Of a stretch of 64,000 bases of DNA, positions 19,701 to 28,974 are shown piece by piece. The translations under genes and the position numbers were made by a program. How positions within the stretch are numbered: position 1 is the stretch's first letter; each line of letters opens with the position of its first letter. The DNA is from Rhodococcus sp. PAMC28707 (lineage in GTDB: Bacteria > Actinomycetota > Actinomycetes > Mycobacteriales > Mycobacteriaceae). Below the pieces are notes generated by a model. The model was not told the origin of the DNA and did not search any database. It saw nothing but the letters and a program-made list of their open reading frames with translations. The stretch covers positions 3,809,501-3,873,500 of the forward strand of contig NZ_CP039253.1 of the NCBI RefSeq assembly GCF_004795915.1, in the 5' to 3' direction.

Positions 19701-22700
19701 CCGGTTGCACGTCTCGGTGACACCGCGGACTGGATCGTCGAATCCGACACCGTCGCATCACACCCACAGACCGGGTCCTCTCTCACCGTGCAGGACTCGA
19801 CTCACGTCGAACTGACCGTTCCGCTCGCCCCCGGCAAGGAGGTGCGCATCCGCTTGACCGTCCCCGTGTCCACGATCGACGGCGGCGCTCCCGTCGTTAC
19901 TGCCGAGGATGCGCAGGCTTCGATGTCCTCGCTACTCGGAATCGCTGCGGGACAAGACCTTCCCACGGTGAAGAACGGTGTTGCACGCATCAATCTGGCG
20001 TGGATCCCTGATCTCGTGGCAGACCACGGTGGCGTCACCGGATCGGGTCTTCCCGACTCGCTGACCGTGAGCGGCAAGGCTGTTCCCGATGTGCTCGTCG
20101 GAGCTTGCTGGCCCGCCGTCTTCGCCGTCCTCGGCGCCACCCGCACAGCTGCGGGAATCGACGTCATCGAGGGCATGTTGGATCTGGTCCACCTCGACCA
20201 CAGCGTCAACCTGGTAGGTGAACTGCCCACTGATGCATCGATTCTCGTTGTCAAAGCTGAGGCAGGGGAGGTGCTCGACACCGATCTCGGTCGCGTGGTC
20301 GAGGTCACTACCACCATCGGTGCGATGCTCGGGGAAGGTCTCGACGCGCCCGCTGTGGCAACTCTCGTCGAACGCTTCGCCATCCGCGGACGCACCGGCA
20401 AGGGTGAACTGTCCGATCCGGCCCCCGCTGGAGGCTCGGTCAGTGCCGACGCCAAGGACACACCACGTCGTCGTCGTCGTCAGGCCACCATCCTCGCGCC
20501 ACGCAACATGGCAGCCTTCGCTCAGGTTTCGGGCGATCACAACCCGATCCACACCTCCGATGCGGCTGCGCTCCTCGCCGGTCTCGGTTCTCCGATCGTG
20601 CACGGCATGTGGCTCTCCGCCGCAGCGCAGCAGGCCGTCACCGCAATCGACTACGCGGACACCAAGACTCCGCCACGTCGCCTGACCGCGTGGACCGCCC
20701 GCTTCCTCGGGATGGTCCGCCCCGGAGCCGAAATCGACATTCGCGTCGACCGCACCGGATTCGATCAGGGTGCCGAACTCATCGAGGTGTCCTGCCGTGT
20801 CGCAGGCGAACTCGTCATGGTCGCCTCGGCTCGCACTGCGCCGCCGAAGACCGTCTATGCCTTCCCCGGACAGGGCATTCAGCGTCAGGGGATGGGTCTG
20901 GACGCACGGTCGCGCTCGAAGGCCGCCCGTGAGGTCTGGGAGCGTGCCGACAAGCACACTCGTAAGGCTCTCGGATTCTCGATCCTCGCGGTCGTCCGCG
21001 ACAACCCGACCACGCTCAAAGCGCGTGGCACCGTTCACCGCCATCCTGACGGCGTCATCCACCTGACCCAGTTCACCCAGGTCGCGATGGCTGTTCTCGG
21101 TGTCGCACAGGTCGCCGAAATGCGTGAATCCGGGGTCTTCGTCGAGAACTCGATTCTCGCGGGCCACTCGGTCGGTGAGTACAACGCTCTCGCTGCTGTC
21201 GCCGGTGTGCTCCCACTCGAAGCAGTCCTCGAGGTCGTCTTCCAGCGTGGATCGGCCATGCATGCGCTCGTTCCGCGTGACGCATCCGGTCGAAGCGACT
21301 ACCGCATGGCAGCCATCCGGCCGTCGCAGATGGGTGTCGCCGACACCGAAGTGCACGCCTTCGTCGCCGGTGTCGCCGAGGCTTCCGGTGAGTTCCTCGA
21401 GATCGTGAACCTGAACCTGCGTGGATCGCAGTACGCCATTGCCGGCACGGTTGCCGGCCTGGCCGCACTGGAGAAGGAGATCGACGTCCGCGTCGCCGAA
21501 TTCGGCGGCAAGCGCGCCTTCATCGTCGTGCCCGGCATCGATGTGCCGTTCCACTCCACCGTGCTGCGTGGGGGAGTCGACGACTTCCGCACCCGGCTCG
21601 AAACGTTGCTGCCTGCTGATCTCGACCCGGAGATCCTGCTCGGACGCTACGTGCCAAACCTGGTGCCCAGGCCGTTCTCGCTCGAGCGTTCGTTCATTCA
21701 GGAAATCGCGGACCTCGTTCCTTCCGAGCCTCTGAACAACGTCCTCGCCGACTTCGATGCCTGGGCCGCACGCCCGCATGATCTGTGCCGCGTCGTGCTG
21801 ACGGAACTGCTGGCATGGCAGTTCGCCAGCCCGGTCCGTTGGATCGAGACACAGGACCTGCTGTTCGCCGAAGAGGTAGACGGCGGACTCGGTGTGGAGC
21901 GTTTCGTGGAAATCGGTCTCGGCGCAACGCCGACGGTCGCCAACCTGGCTTCGCAGACATTGAAATTGCCGGGCCGCTTCGGATTCCCGGTCGAGGTGCT
22001 CAACCTCGAACGTGAGGCCGCGATCGTCTACGGCACCGACACCGATCCAGCGCCGGTGGAGGAAGAGGAGTCCGCTCCGGTCGAGACTGCTTCTGCACCT
22101 GCCGCTTCCGCTGCGCCTGCTCCCGCAGCCGCACCGTCGGCGCCATCCGGTGGTCCGCGGCCGGACGACATCTCTTTCAGTGCTTCGGACGCAACCAAGA
22201 TCCTCATCGGACTGTGGACCAAACTGCAACTCGATCAGATCGGACCTGCCGACACCATCGAGGCACTGTGCGACGGCGTCTCCTCGCGTCGTAACCAGTT
22301 GCTCGTCGACCTCGGTTCCGAGCTTTCACTCGGTGCGATCGACGGCGCAGCCGATGCCGACATGGGCGCGCTCTCCGGCACGGTCAACAAGCTTGCCCGT
22401 ACCTACAAGCCCTTCGGCCCGGTACTGAGCGATTCCATCAACGACCACCTCCGCAAGGTCTTCGGACCCTCGGGGCGGCGTCCGGCATCCATCGCCGATC
22501 GCGTCAAGAAGGTGTGGGAACTGGGCGACGGCTGGGCGCATCACGTCACTGCCGAGGTCGCTCTCGGAACCCGCGACGGCTCCTCGGTCCGCGGCGGCGC
22601 ACTCGGCGGTCTGGCCGACGGTGCACTCGCCGACGGCACTGCCGTCGACAACGTCATCGACTCGGCCGTGGCCGCTGTCGCCGCTCGCCGCGGTGTTGCG

Positions 22701-25700
22701 GTCTCGCTGCCGCAGACCGGCGGCGGAAGCGGCGGAACCGTCGATGCGGCTGCGCTCGGTGAGTTCACCGAGCACATCACCGGACGCGACGGGGTTCTGG
22801 CTTCGGCTGCGCGTCTCGTTCTCGAGCAGCTCGGCTTCGCCGATGCTCCGAACTCCCTGGCTGTCGACAATCCGGACGCCGCGTTGGTGGATCTGGTAGC
22901 CGCGGAACTGGGTTCGGACTGGCCACGACTCGTTGCCCCGGCATTCGATGAGCGCAAGGCCGTTCTGGTCGACGATCGTTGGGCAACGGCGCGTGAGGAC
23001 CTGGCCCGGTTGTGGCTCGGTACCGCAGGCGACATTGCCGTCGAAAGCTTCGCCGGATCGGGCAAAGCCGTTGCAGCTCAGGCTCAGTGGTGGAAGTCGA
23101 AGGCGCAGGCCGAACGCAAGACCACGCTGGCCGAGTTCTACGGCCGGATCGCGGACATCGCACAGTCTTCCGAGGACAAGGGCGAATGGTCCGACGAGGT
23201 TGCCGTCGTCACCGGTGGTAGCAAGGGGTCGATCGCCGCGTCGATCGCCGCCAAGCTGCTCGGGGGCGGTGCAACGGTCTTCATCACCACTTCCAAGCTC
23301 AACGACGAGCGACTGAAGTTCTACCGCGAGCTCTACCGGGCGAATGCTCGCGCCGGTGCAGCACTGTGGGTCGTTCCGGCCAACATCGCCTCCTACACCG
23401 ACGTCGATGCGCTCATCGAGTGGATCGGCTCCGATCAGGTCGACAATGCGGGCGGGGCAAAGACTCTCGTCAAGGCAGGCGTCACACCCACCATGCTGTT
23501 CCCGTTCGCGGCTCCTCGCGTCGTCGGCGAACTGTCCGACGCCGGCGCCCGCGCCGAGATGGAGATGCGGGTTCTGCTCTGGTCGGTCGAGCGTCTCATC
23601 GGTGGACTGTCGAAGATCGGCTACGACAACGACATCGACACCCACCTGCACGTCGTACTGCCAGGTTCACCGAACCGCGGCATGTTCGGCGGTGACGGTG
23701 CCTACGGTGAATCGAAGGCAGCCCTCGACGCCATCGCCACCAAGTGGGGCTCGGAGAAGAACTGGGCCGAGCGTGTTTCCATTGCCCACGCGCACATCGG
23801 GTGGGTTCGCGGAACCGGACTCATGGGCGGCAACGATCCGATCGTCGAGGCCGTCGAGGCCGAAGGCGTGCGGACGTGGTCGACGAGTGAGATGGCAACC
23901 GAACTGCTGAAGCTGTGCGAGCCTGCTGCTCGCCGCCAGGCCACGCAAGCGCCTCTGCTTGCCGACCTGACCGGTGGACTGGCGAACACGAAGCTCGATC
24001 TCGTCGAGCTTTCCCGTGCCGCAGCCGACGCGGCCGGCGAGAAGGTAGAGGAAGTGCTCGACAGCTCGGTGATTGCGGCTCTGCCTGCACCGCCGCGTTT
24101 GTCCACCTCGACAACTGCTCCGGCATGGCCTGTGCTCGATGTCGATCCGAAGGACCTGATCGTCATCGTCGGCGCCGGCGAGCTCGGACCTTACGGAAGT
24201 GCGCGTACGCGTTTCGAGATGGAGGTCGACGAGGAGCTCTCCGCCGCAGGCGTTCTCGAACTCGCTTGGAACACCGGCCTGATCACGTGGGAGAACGATC
24301 CCAAGCCGGGCTGGTACGACATCGAATCCGGTGACCTCGTGCCCGAGGCCGAGATCGCCGACAAGTACCACGACATCGTCGTCGAGAAGTGCGGTATCCG
24401 CACCTACGTCGACGACGGCGCCATGGTCGGCAACACTGCGCCGCTCATGACCTCGATCTTCCTCGACAACGACCTGACCTTCGTGGTCGGCACCGAGGTC
24501 GACGCACGTTCGTTCGCGGCGGCCGATCCCGAGCACACCGTCATCGCACCGGTACCGGAGTCCGGTGACTGGCAGGTCACTCGCAAGGCCGGAACCGAGA
24601 TTCGCGTGCCGCGCAAGATGAAGCTCACCCGCACCGTCGGTGGGCAGATTCCGACCGGCTTCGATCCGACCAAGTGGGGCATCTCGCCGGACATGGCGAG
24701 CTCCATCGACCGCGTCGCACTGTGGAACATCGTGACCACCGTCGACGCGTTCATCTCCTCGGGCTTCAACCCGTCGGAACTGATGCGCTGGGTGCATCCC
24801 ACACTGGTCGCCAACACGCAAGGCACCGGCATGGGCGGCATGGAATCCATGCGCTCGCTCTACATCGACACCTTGCTCGGCGACGCTCGTGCGAACGACA
24901 TCCTGCAGGAGGCACTGCCGAACGTCGTTGCAGCGCACGTGGTTCAGTCGTACATCGGTAGCTACGGCGCGATGGTTCACCCCGTTGCAGCGTGTGCAAC
25001 CGCCGCCGTCTCCGTCGAGGAAGGCGTCGACAAGATCAAGCTGGGCAAGGCGCAACTCGTCGTCGCCGGTGGTTTCGACGACCTGAGCACCGAAGGCATC
25101 ATCGGCTTCGGTGACATGTCCGCGACCGCCGATTCGGCTGCCATGTCTGCCAAGGGAATCAGCGATCGTCGATTCTCCCGGGCCAACGACCGTAGGCGCG
25201 GTGGATTCGTCGAGTCGCAAGGCGGCGGAACGGTTCTGCTCGCTCGCGGTGACCTGGCGCTGGAAATGGGACTTCCGGTCCTCGGTGTCGTTGCGTACGC
25301 ACAGTCGTTCGGCGACGGCGTGCACACCTCCATCCCGGCTCCGGGACTCGGTGCGCTCAGTGCCGGTCGTGGGGGCAAGGATTCGTCCTTCGCCTTGTCA
25401 CTCAACGCACTCGGCGTCAGCGCCGACGATGTGGCCGTGATCTCCAAGCACGACACCTCGACTGCCGCGAACGACCCGAACGAGGCCGAACTGCACACCC
25501 GCCTGGCCAAGGCGATCGGACGCACCGACGGAGCACCACTGTTCGTCGTCTCGCAGAAGAGCCTGACCGGCCACTCGAAGGGTGGAGCCGCAGCATTCCA
25601 GCTGATCGGCCTCTGCCAGGTGCTCAGCAATGGAGTGATCCCGCCGAACCGCAGCCTCGATTGCGTCGACGACAAGATGACCGAGTTCGAACACCTCGTG

Positions 25701-26075
25701 TGGGCCCGTGAGCCGCTGCGCTTCGGTGACTCCGTACCACTGAAGGCAGGACTACTGACCAGCCTCGGCTTCGGTCACGTGTCCGGTCTCATCGCCGTGG
25801 TTCACCCGCAGGCCTTCCTCGAGGCCGTGCCTGCAGAGCGTCGCGCCGACTACATTGCTCGTGCCAACGAACGACGCATCGCCGGTCAGCGCAGGCTGAT
25901 CTCCGCGATGGTCGGAGGTGACGCCCTGTACGAACGGCCCGAAGACCGAAGACTCGGACATGACGGGACGCCGGCAAAGGCGTCGCGCGAACTCGAAGCC
26001 GACATGCTGCTCACCGAGGCAGCACGCCTCGGCGACGACGATGTCTACCGCTCGGGTCTGCCGGGGTGCAAGTAA
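16791..26075 (+). CDS. fas: Type I fatty acid synthase (multifunctional, single chain)
   Basis: This 3,094-residue cytosolic enzyme makes C16-C26 acyl-CoAs de novo and feeds membrane and mycolic acid synthesis. Domain order with rough residues: acetyltransferase (Ser in GHSQG, ~158), enoylreductase (~430-900), dehydratase hot-dog (DHNPIHTS, ~1249), malonyl/palmitoyl transferase (GHSVGEYN, ~1458), an Ala/Pro linker (~1770-1800), acyl carrier domain (attachment Ser in GVSSRRN, ~1831), ketoreductase (VTGGSKG, ~2138), and ketosynthase (Cys in AACATA ~2732, His in HDTST ~2886, GHSKGGAA ~2922). All motifs are intact. The TTG start at 16791 has GAGAGGA ten bases upstream. The stop overlaps the acpS start. 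It is the Rv2524c equivalent. Confidence 0.97.
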   Translation: MTINESTPSQGQGASRSPKSGGGSRTLADRFAAGEPYALAFGGQGAPWLSSLEELARDSALEPELTDLVNESVAILAPVADELLVVRSVGFDPIGWMLEQDLADEDDAASTYGPSEAALTSAAVSLPGVFLTQVAALRALKLQGLDPAQTPPVAVIGHSQGLIAAESVKSDGAQDAHLLAVAQLIGAAAGLVARRRGIIGAADRAPMVSVSNVEPERLASIIEELAIPGAPERSAVLAIRNGRRRVVLAGPPAQLARVQERSEQIAAEEERERDSKKRGGSVFAPVFEQLPVEVGFHHPALGDAVELVSAWAQRCGLDVEIARTLAHSILVAPVDWVDAIDGVVDAGADWILDLGPGDLLTRMTTPALRGQGVGIVAASTRGGHRNLLTPGAAPEVAPAWSEFAPKPITLPNGRVVVETTFTKLTGRSPILLAGMTPTTVDAKIVAAAANAGHWAELAGGGQVTEDIFTDRVAELSQLLEPGRAIQFNSLFLDPYLWKLQLGGRRIVQRARAAGAAIDGVVVTAGIPELEEAVALIEELSDAGISHVCFKPGTVAQIRAVIRIANEVPSYPVIVHIEGGRAGGHHSWEDLDDLLLATYAELRARPNLVICVGGGIGTPERAAEYLTGRWSLGAGYPKMPLDGILVGTAAMATLEATTSPEVKQLLVDTPGTPDWVGAGTASGGMASGRSQLGADIHEIDNAASRCGRLLDEVAGNADAVAERREEIIAALDGTAKPYFGDVESMTYQQWLIRYLDLAIGTDKRKDFDCGGEFTDAVTEANDSVWLDVTWRTRFLEMLQRTEARLHPVDRGPIPTLFADVDTLERPRAALRSLLAQFPDAGDVVLHPADITFFTSLCKLPGKPINFVPVVDGDVRRWWRSDSLWQAHDSRYSADQVCVIPGTVAVAGITRVDEPVGDLLDRFEKATADELVAEGSAPAPAVSRRYAGIAPGLLGIVLAAPDVDWASRMTQNPVARLGDTADWIVESDTVASHPQTGSSLTVQDSTHVELTVPLAPGKEVRIRLTVPVSTIDGGAPVVTAEDAQASMSSLLGIAAGQDLPTVKNGVARINLAWIPDLVADHGGVTGSGLPDSLTVSGKAVPDVLVGACWPAVFAVLGATRTAAGIDVIEGMLDLVHLDHSVNLVGELPTDASILVVKAEAGEVLDTDLGRVVEVTTTIGAMLGEGLDAPAVATLVERFAIRGRTGKGELSDPAPAGGSVSADAKDTPRRRRRQATILAPRNMAAFAQVSGDHNPIHTSDAAALLAGLGSPIVHGMWLSAAAQQAVTAIDYADTKTPPRRLTAWTARFLGMVRPGAEIDIRVDRTGFDQGAELIEVSCRVAGELVMVASARTAPPKTVYAFPGQGIQRQGMGLDARSRSKAAREVWERADKHTRKALGFSILAVVRDNPTTLKARGTVHRHPDGVIHLTQFTQVAMAVLGVAQVAEMRESGVFVENSILAGHSVGEYNALAAVAGVLPLEAVLEVVFQRGSAMHALVPRDASGRSDYRMAAIRPSQMGVADTEVHAFVAGVAEASGEFLEIVNLNLRGSQYAIAGTVAGLAALEKEIDVRVAEFGGKRAFIVVPGIDVPFHSTVLRGGVDDFRTRLETLLPADLDPEILLGRYVPNLVPRPFSLERSFIQEIADLVPSEPLNNVLADFDAWAARPHDLCRVVLTELLAWQFASPVRWIETQDLLFAEEVDGGLGVERFVEIGLGATPTVANLASQTLKLPGRFGFPVEVLNLEREAAIVYGTDTDPAPVEEEESAPVETASAPAASAAPAPAAAPSAPSGGPRPDDISFSASDATKILIGLWTKLQLDQIGPADTIEALCDGVSSRRNQLLVDLGSELSLGAIDGAADADMGALSGTVNKLARTYKPFGPVLSDSINDHLRKVFGPSGRRPASIADRVKKVWELGDGWAHHVTAEVALGTRDGSSVRGGALGGLADGALADGTAVDNVIDSAVAAVAARRGVAVSLPQTGGGSGGTVDAAALGEFTEHITGRDGVLASAARLVLEQLGFADAPNSLAVDNPDAALVDLVAAELGSDWPRLVAPAFDERKAVLVDDRWATAREDLARLWLGTAGDIAVESFAGSGKAVAAQAQWWKSKAQAERKTTLAEFYGRIADIAQSSEDKGEWSDEVAVVTGGSKGSIAASIAAKLLGGGATVFITTSKLNDERLKFYRELYRANARAGAALWVVPANIASYTDVDALIEWIGSDQVDNAGGAKTLVKAGVTPTMLFPFAAPRVVGELSDAGARAEMEMRVLLWSVERLIGGLSKIGYDNDIDTHLHVVLPGSPNRGMFGGDGAYGESKAALDAIATKWGSEKNWAERVSIAHAHIGWVRGTGLMGGNDPIVEAVEAEGVRTWSTSEMATELLKLCEPAARRQATQAPLLADLTGGLANTKLDLVELSRAAADAAGEKVEEVLDSSVIAALPAPPRLSTSTTAPAWPVLDVDPKDLIVIVGAGELGPYGSARTRFEMEVDEELSAAGVLELAWNTGLITWENDPKPGWYDIESGDLVPEAEIADKYHDIVVEKCGIRTYVDDGAMVGNTAPLMTSIFLDNDLTFVVGTEVDARSFAAADPEHTVIAPVPESGDWQVTRKAGTEIRVPRKMKLTRTVGGQIPTGFDPTKWGISPDMASSIDRVALWNIVTTVDAFISSGFNPSELMRWVHPTLVANTQGTGMGGMESMRSLYIDTLLGDARANDILQEALPNVVAAHVVQSYIGSYGAMVHPVAACATAAVSVEEGVDKIKLGKAQLVVAGGFDDLSTEGIIGFGDMSATADSAAMSAKGISDRRFSRANDRRRGGFVESQGGGTVLLARGDLALEMGLPVLGVVAYAQSFGDGVHTSIPAPGLGALSAGRGGKDSSFALSLNALGVSADDVAVISKHDTSTAANDPNEAELHTRLAKAIGRTDGAPLFVVSQKSLTGHSKGGAAAFQLIGLCQVLSNGVIPPNRSLDCVDDKMTEFEHLVWAREPLRFGDSVPLKAGLLTSLGFGHVSGLIAVVHPQAFLEAVPAERRADYIARANERRIAGQRRLISAMVGGDALYERPEDRRLGHDGTPAKASRELEADMLLTEAARLGDDDVYRSGLPGCK

Positions 26076-26467
26076 TGGCTATTCTCGGAGTAGGTTTCGA
26101 CCTGGTGACCGTGTCCGACTTCGCCGAGCAGATGGACAAGGCCGGCACGACCATGATCCGCGACAGCTTCACCGCGGGGGAGCGTCGGCACTCGGCAACG
26201 AAGAGTTCCGACCCGGCTCGCCATTACGCAGCACGGTGGGCCGCGAAGGAGGCCGTTCTCAAGGCATGGGCAACTTCACGTTTCGCCAGGCCACCGCAGA
26301 TCGGTGACAACCCGTACCCGCTCATCGAGGTCGTCAACGACGCCTGGGGCCGACCGTCGATCAAGCTGCACGGGATGGCTCTCGAGTTTCTGCCGACTGT
26401 CAAGATTCATCTGTCCCTGACTCACGACGGCGATATCGCTGCAGCCGTGGCGATCTTGGAAGAATAG
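26075..26467 (+). CDS. acpS: AcpS, holo-ACP synthase dedicated to FAS-I
   Basis: It attaches 4'-phosphopantetheine from CoA to the acyl-carrier serine of Fas. The 130-residue product carries GVGFDLV (Mg-binding Asp9) and the WAAKEAVLKAW helix (Mg-binding Glu), both hallmarks of the AcpS family. ATG 26075 shares one base with the fas stop (TAATG), so translation is coupled, which suits equal supply of enzyme and modifier. It corresponds to Rv2523c. A strong hairpin follows. Confidence 0.95.
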   Translation: MAILGVGFDLVTVSDFAEQMDKAGTTMIRDSFTAGERRHSATKSSDPARHYAARWAAKEAVLKAWATSRFARPPQIGDNPYPLIEVVNDAWGRPSIKLHGMALEFLPTVKIHLSLTHDGDIAAAVAILEE

Positions 26468-26482
26468 TTTTGTAGACACACG

Positions 26483-26515
26483 ACGCCGGTCCGCTCGCTA
26501 CGAGTGGGCCGGCGT
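26483..26515 (+). terminator. Terminator hairpin after fas-acpS
   Basis: Arms ACGCCGGTCC (26483-26492) and GGGCCGGCGT (26506-26515) pair with one wobble, and an inner CTCG/CGAG stem extends the hairpin. It lies 15 bp past the acpS stop. There is no T-run, which is common for actinobacterial terminators. It may also serve the convergent TetR gene. Confidence 0.75.
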
Positions 26516-26556
26516 TCGTGGTTTCTGCGGTCGCCCCGGAGGGGCCGAGCGCAGAT

Positions 26557-27261
26557 CTACTCGGCGGAGGCGCCCGAACGCCTGCTGTCCCTTTCGGCGC
26601 CGAGAAGGTACGCGGTCATGATGCGTTTGAGCTCGGCGACGGCGTCCTCATGGCTCTGCCCGTCCTGAACGGAAAAGTTCAGCATCGAGTACACGATGTG
26701 GACGAGGACCTGGGCCATCAGGTTGCGTCGCACTCTCGGTGTTCGCGGAGTGAGGGGGCCGAGCATGCGGGCGACCTGGTCTGCGAATTCGCGTTCGTGG
26801 ATGACTCCGGTGGCGCGCGTGGACGGAGTGGACTGCATGGCGAGCCACACCTCCCGACGTGAGGGATCGGACATCCACATATTGGCCATGTGGTCGACGA
26901 ATTTGTTGAGGAATCGAAGCCAATCCAAGGACGGCACCTCGCCGTTGAAGTCGGCCAGTTCTTGCTGAACGCCGACGACGTCCTGACGGTTGAGCTCGCA
27001 CACGATCACGTATTTGTTGGCGAAGAACTGGTAGAGGGTGCCGATCGGTAGCTCGGCGCGAGCGGCAACTTCCTCGCAGGTGAACGATTCGAATCCGGCG
27101 TCGCTCAGCACGTCTCGTGATGCGGCAAGCAATGCGTCGAACTTGCGTTGGCTGCGTTCTTGGGTAGGACGCCGCCGCGGCATCAGCTCCTGTGTCTCTA
27201 CCGTCGATTCGAGCGCTGCGTCTATTCGTCTCGCAGCCTGGGCGCTAGCAGAGGACTCCAC
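26557..27261 (-). CDS. TetR-family regulator
   Basis: The product is 234 residues from GTG 27261. The DNA-binding domain spans about residues 35-85, with the helix-turn-helix FTCEEVAARAELPIGTLYQFF and a preceding QRKFDALLAASRDVL helix. The open frame runs back to 27381. GTG 27261 is chosen because TAGCCT on this strand (forward 27269-27274) lies at -13 to -8; ATG 27183 (MPRRRPTQ) is another option, with AGGAG nearby. It is divergent from the membrane protein gene at 27537, and an inverted repeat lies between them. Target and ligand are unknown. Confidence 0.85.
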   Translation of the reverse strand: MESSASAQAARRIDAALESTVETQELMPRRRPTQERSQRKFDALLAASRDVLSDAGFESFTCEEVAARAELPIGTLYQFFANKYVIVCELNRQDVVGVQQELADFNGEVPSLDWLRFLNKFVDHMANMWMSDPSRREVWLAMQSTPSTRATGVIHEREFADQVARMLGPLTPRTPRVRRNLMAQVLVHIVYSMLNFSVQDGQSHEDAVAELKRIMTAYLLGAERDSRRSGASAE

Positions 27262-27536
27262 GCCCCCCAGGCTAGCGGCCCTGGGGCCTTCTACTCCACT
27301 ACGCGGAGTTACAGACACCGAGTGGCGACTCTCGACCGGTGAAACCTCGCTCCGCCTCACTGTGACGCTTTGCATAGCCAACCACTACCGCAGAATGTAA
27401 GTTGCTTTCTAGCCAATAAAACCATCTTTAGGTATGGTTCGAGTATCAGTTTCATCGTCGTGAAGGGTGACGTCGCCGATTTCGTCTCGGAGACGCTCAT
27501 GTCGGGAGCCTCACCCTTAGGCACAGGAGTATTTAC
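27262..27536. promoter_or_regulatory. Divergent TetR / membrane-protein intergenic region
   Basis: The 275 bp hold an AT-rich stretch (27398-27430) likely to carry promoters in both directions. AACCAT (27420-27425) and ATGGTT (27434-27439) form an inverted repeat with an 8-bp spacer, a shape typical of TetR-family operators. AGGAG at 27525-27529 is the ribosome-binding site of the rightward gene. Confidence 0.45.
27420..27439. promoter_or_regulatory. Candidate TetR operator (AACCAT-N8-ATGGTT)
   Basis: A perfect 6-bp inverted repeat with an 8-bp spacer lies between the TetR gene and the divergent gene at 27537. This is a typical place and shape for an autoregulatory operator. The assignment to this TetR is inferred from position only. 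Confidence 0.4.
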
Positions 27537-28895
27537 GTGGCCACTATTGGTCTTTCCATCGAGTCGGGTGCCCTGCACGCCGTCCTTTTCGATGGGGTCG
27601 AAGATTCGGTAGCGGCAAGCCAGGTCACCGCGCTGGACGACGGAGTTGCAGCATCGCTGACCGCTGCCATCGGGAGCATGCGTAAGCTTGCTGCGGCCGC
27701 CGAAATAGCGGTGGACGGCATCGGAGTGGTGTATCGCTCGGATGAAGAGCGTGCCCTGTTCGAGTCGGCGATCGCGGAGGCAGGCGTCGGTTCGGTGTCG
27801 ATGATCTCCGCATCGTCTGCGTTGCTGGGGTGGCTGGCGAGATCGCCCGAGTTCACCTCCGCCGAGCGAGTCCTTCTCTATTACATGGGCCCGTCGGGAG
27901 TATCGATCTCGCTTGCCGACGCGGCGAAAGAAACCCTGTCGCCCGCCAAGACGATGGCAATCGATTCGCCGACCCCCGAGCGGATCGGCGGCACGGTGGC
28001 ACTGGCGTGGGAGGTTCTCGACGAGGCCGGTACTCAAGCCGACTCTGTCGCGCTGTTCGGAGACCTCTCTGGCAACAGAGATGTGGTCGACATCCTTACC
28101 CTCGGGCTCGGTGTGCCGGTGCTTCGAGTCGGCGACGCCAACCTGATCGCCGCCAGTGGTGCGGGACTGCTCGCGGTGAGGGACGTGGTTCCAGAGGTGG
28201 CGATGGACTTGGACGACGACAGTGCCGCCGATGATGCTGTCGGCCCGGTGCCGGACGCCGAAGACGAGTCCGAGACGGTACCGGCGGTAGCACCTGCCGC
28301 TCCTGCGTTGGTAACGTCACAGCCTCCCGTCGTGGCAGCGGAGGTGCACCAGCCGCGGGTGCGCCGTTCCATGCCCCGCAAAAAGCTTGTGCTCGCCGGA
28401 GCTTTGCTGGTGGGAATCCTGTCCGGTGGAGTTGCGCTGGCATCCACGTTGCCTGCGGATTCGCCGAAGAGTCAAACTCCCACGGAGATGGCGAAACCGA
28501 GGTCGACGGCAATCGATACCGACTTGGGTACGAGCGAAAGTGTCGCGGCCCAGCCGCCGGCGCTGACGCTGGAACCAGCGCCACCGCCGCCCGCACCTCC
28601 CGCTCAGTGGGCGCCGGAACCGGTGTTCTTGCCTGCGCCCGTAGTCGAGAATTGGACCGTCGATCCAACGACCGGTGTCGCGAGGCCGCCGGAAACCTTC
28701 ACCCCGATACCGGCCCAGTCGATCCCCCCGGCAGCCGCTGTAGTGCCGGGAAGTGTGGTGGCGCCTCCGGAGTTCGCCGTCCCGGTCATCATTCCCGAGC
28801 CAGGGAAATCCCAGGAACAGCTCGAACAGGAGGCGTGGGACCGGCACTGGCAGCACACTGCGCAGTGGGTCGAACAGGAGATCCACGAAAACTGA
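27537..28895 (+). CDS. Single-pass membrane protein, DUF7159-like N-terminus, Pro-rich extracytoplasmic tail
   Basis: The product is 452 residues. Residues 1-215 are predicted cytoplasmic and resemble mycobacterial DUF7159/actin-fold-like domains (IGLSIESGALHAVLFDG recalls a degenerate phosphate-1 loop). A basic stretch RRSMPRKK leads to one transmembrane helix (about 283-305). The rest is Pro/Ala-rich, likely outside the membrane. GTG 27537 has AGGAG seven bases upstream. It is divergent from a TetR gene. A role in envelope processes is a guess; the family assignment is moderate. Confidence 0.72.
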   Translation: MATIGLSIESGALHAVLFDGVEDSVAASQVTALDDGVAASLTAAIGSMRKLAAAAEIAVDGIGVVYRSDEERALFESAIAEAGVGSVSMISASSALLGWLARSPEFTSAERVLLYYMGPSGVSISLADAAKETLSPAKTMAIDSPTPERIGGTVALAWEVLDEAGTQADSVALFGDLSGNRDVVDILTLGLGVPVLRVGDANLIAASGAGLLAVRDVVPEVAMDLDDDSAADDAVGPVPDAEDESETVPAVAPAAPALVTSQPPVVAAEVHQPRVRRSMPRKKLVLAGALLVGILSGGVALASTLPADSPKSQTPTEMAKPRSTAIDTDLGTSESVAAQPPALTLEPAPPPPAPPAQWAPEPVFLPAPVVENWTVDPTTGVARPPETFTPIPAQSIPPAAAVVPGSVVAPPEFAVPVIIPEPGKSQEQLEQEAWDRHWQHTAQWVEQEIHEN

Positions 28896-28974
28896 CGCTC
28901 TGCCCGACCTCCCTGCACGATGACACAATGATCGGCAAGGGTAGAGACGGCCGGTAAGAGTGTCAGGAGTGACG

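Noticed and set aside
19932..22229. 765-codon open frame on the minus strand inside fas
   Set aside because: It lies fully opposite the dehydratase-transferase part of fas, which has all expected motifs, and its translation is low complexity.
23667..25325. 552-codon open frame on the minus strand inside fas
   Set aside because: Antisense to ketoreductase and ketosynthase domains; no domain or ribosome-binding site was recognised.
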